From contig OZ059899.1 in assembly GCA_964057225.1 (NCBI GenBank), positions 17,926,501 through 17,990,500 of the forward strand: 64,000 nucleotides of DNA. Direction: 5' to 3'. Both the position numbers and the translations under genes were made by a program. Shown here in pieces: positions 63,514 through 64,000 of this stretch. The DNA is from Auanema rhodensis. Taxonomy: Eukaryota > Nematoda > Chromadorea > Rhabditida > Rhabditidae. Position 1 is the stretch's first letter. Every line of letters begins with the position of its first letter. The notes under the pieces were generated by a model. That model was not told the DNA's origin, made no database searches, and saw only the letters and a list, made by a program, of their open reading frames with translations.

Positions 63514-64000
63514 GGGGAGTCTAATTTTGAAAACCGCATCTCTTTATCTTTCACGTGAAGCAAGTTACATACCAAGTGCACATCACGTGTACATTTAATT
63601 AGCATAAATTAAAGTTCACGTAAAATTCAAAGTCATGGTTACCATGCACCAATATCAATAAAAATTTGTTTTTAGACTAATATGGACATGGGGAATCTAA
63701 TTTTGAAAACCGCATCTCTTTATCTTTCACGTGAAGCGAGTTACATACCAAGTGCACACCGCGTGTACATTTAATTAGCATAAATTGAAGTTCACGTAAA
63801 TTTCAAAGTCATGGTTACCATGCACCAATATCAATAAAAATTTGTTTTTAGACTAATATGGACATGGGGAATCTAATTGTGAAAACCGCATCTCCTTATC
63901 TTTCACGTGAAGCGAGTTACATACCAAGTGCACATCACTTGTACATTTAATTAGCATAAATTAAAGTTCACGTAAAATTCAAAGTCATGGTTACCATGCA
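63514..64000 (-). repeat. Inverted-block 9-mer repeat, second part (cut by window end)
   Basis: It repeats 61930-62416 with few differences: ATGTTG versus ATTTTG near 62117/63701, and CATGAACC versus CATGCACC near 62062/63646. It continues past the end of the window. Confidence 0.78.

Larger units (their letters stand above)
61241..64000 (-). repeat. Same 176-bp satellite in inverted orientation (about 15.7 monomers)
   Basis: From 61241 to the window end the sequence is the reverse complement of the same monomer. The landmark GTTACATACC recurs every 176 bp, and its first and last copies are 2640 bp (15 x 176) apart, so there is no indel. The copies look more diverged than the forward ones. 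They carry changes that are rare or absent in the forward array, such as CACTTGTAC or CATGTGTAC in place of CACGTGTAC, CGCGTGTAC, and AAAAACTG in the T-tract. Every copy has T at monomer position 1 (read here as GTACATTTA), whereas forward copies are a C/T mixture. This block therefore looks like a separate, partly homogenised subfamily. It runs off the window, so its true length is unknown. Confidence 0.97.

Noticed and set aside
1-64000. Protein-coding genes in open stretches within the repeats
   Set aside because: The monomer length is 2 modulo 3, so every in-monomer stop (for example TAA in TATGTAAC, GATAAAG) visits all frames within 528 bp. No frame can stay open for long and nothing protein-like is seen on either strand.
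1-64000. CRISPR array
   Set aside because: The repeated unit is 176 bp with no unique spacers and no repeat/spacer alternation.
1-64000. Known centromere satellites (CEN180, CentO, CentC, CentBr, alpha satellite)
   Set aside because: The period is near some of these, but from memory I find no matching sequence blocks. No search was possible.
61241-64000. Inverted transposon or terminal inverted repeat
   Set aside because: The inverted block is plain satellite in exact 176-bp register; no element ends, target-site duplication or foreign DNA is seen at 61240.
1-64000. Promoters or terminators from repeated A/T-rich and palindromic motifs
   Set aside because: The motifs recur every 176 bp as part of the monomer and no gene lies nearby; there is no basis for calling regulatory function.
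1-64000. Telomeric or rDNA sequence
   Set aside because: No TTAGGG- or TTTAGGG-type arrays and no recognisable rRNA segments are present; the array is one satellite throughout.

Overview
The whole window is satellite DNA. It holds one tandem-repeat family with a monomer of exactly 176 bp, about 34% G+C (60 of 176 bases in the representative copy at 8684-8859). I found no protein-coding gene, RNA gene, transposon, CRISPR array or unique spacer. Arrays this long and uniform, with nested higher-order repeats (HORs), are typical of eukaryotic centromeric, pericentromeric or knob heterochromatin. A flowering plant is a reasonable guess, but I do not recognise the monomer and the species stays open. 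In this answer, 'monomer position 1' is the C (or T) of the motif YGTACACGTG.

Layout. Positions 1-61240 form one forward array: 347 consecutive head-to-tail monomers plus partial ends. The length arithmetic closes exactly. The distance from the first monomer start (4) to the last (61228) is 61224 bp, which equals 347 x 176 plus eight 7-bp insertions plus four 24-bp insertions. At 61240/61241 the orientation flips inside a monomer, and 61241-64000 holds about 15.7 monomers on the minus strand, again at exactly 176 bp. The two arms face each other across a loop of about 52 nt.

Inside the forward array, monomer variants are grouped by region. (1) About 1-8.1 kb has the 7-bp insertions (CGTTAAA) and a CTAGCTT/GTAAG variant. 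(2) About 8.1-37.5 kb is rich in CCGCATG, CTTCATG and CACGTGTTG variants and carries all four 24-bp T-rich insertions. (3) About 37.5-61.24 kb has GATGAAG, CCACGTCC and CTACATAAAT variants. (4) The inverted block is more diverged and has T at monomer position 1 in every copy.

On top of this lie many multi-monomer duplications that can be followed by rare shared mutations: 8-mers (1408 bp), 9-mers (1598 bp with insertions), 12-mers (2112 bp), 13-mers (2288 bp), a 19-mer plus 24 bp (3368 bp), a 22-mer (3872 bp), and dispersed duplications 5.8, 7.8 and about 20.9 kb apart. The picture is of continuing unequal exchange or amplification in register, with point variants spreading locally and indels almost excluded.

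Each monomer carries several short dyads: CACGTG, GTGCAC, TTCACGTGAA, TTAGTCTAA, CATGGTAACCATG and a TTAATT/AATTAA pair. It also has an A/T-tract region, and CpG is not depleted. All of this was read by eye; identities, counts over all monomers and family assignment would need computation.
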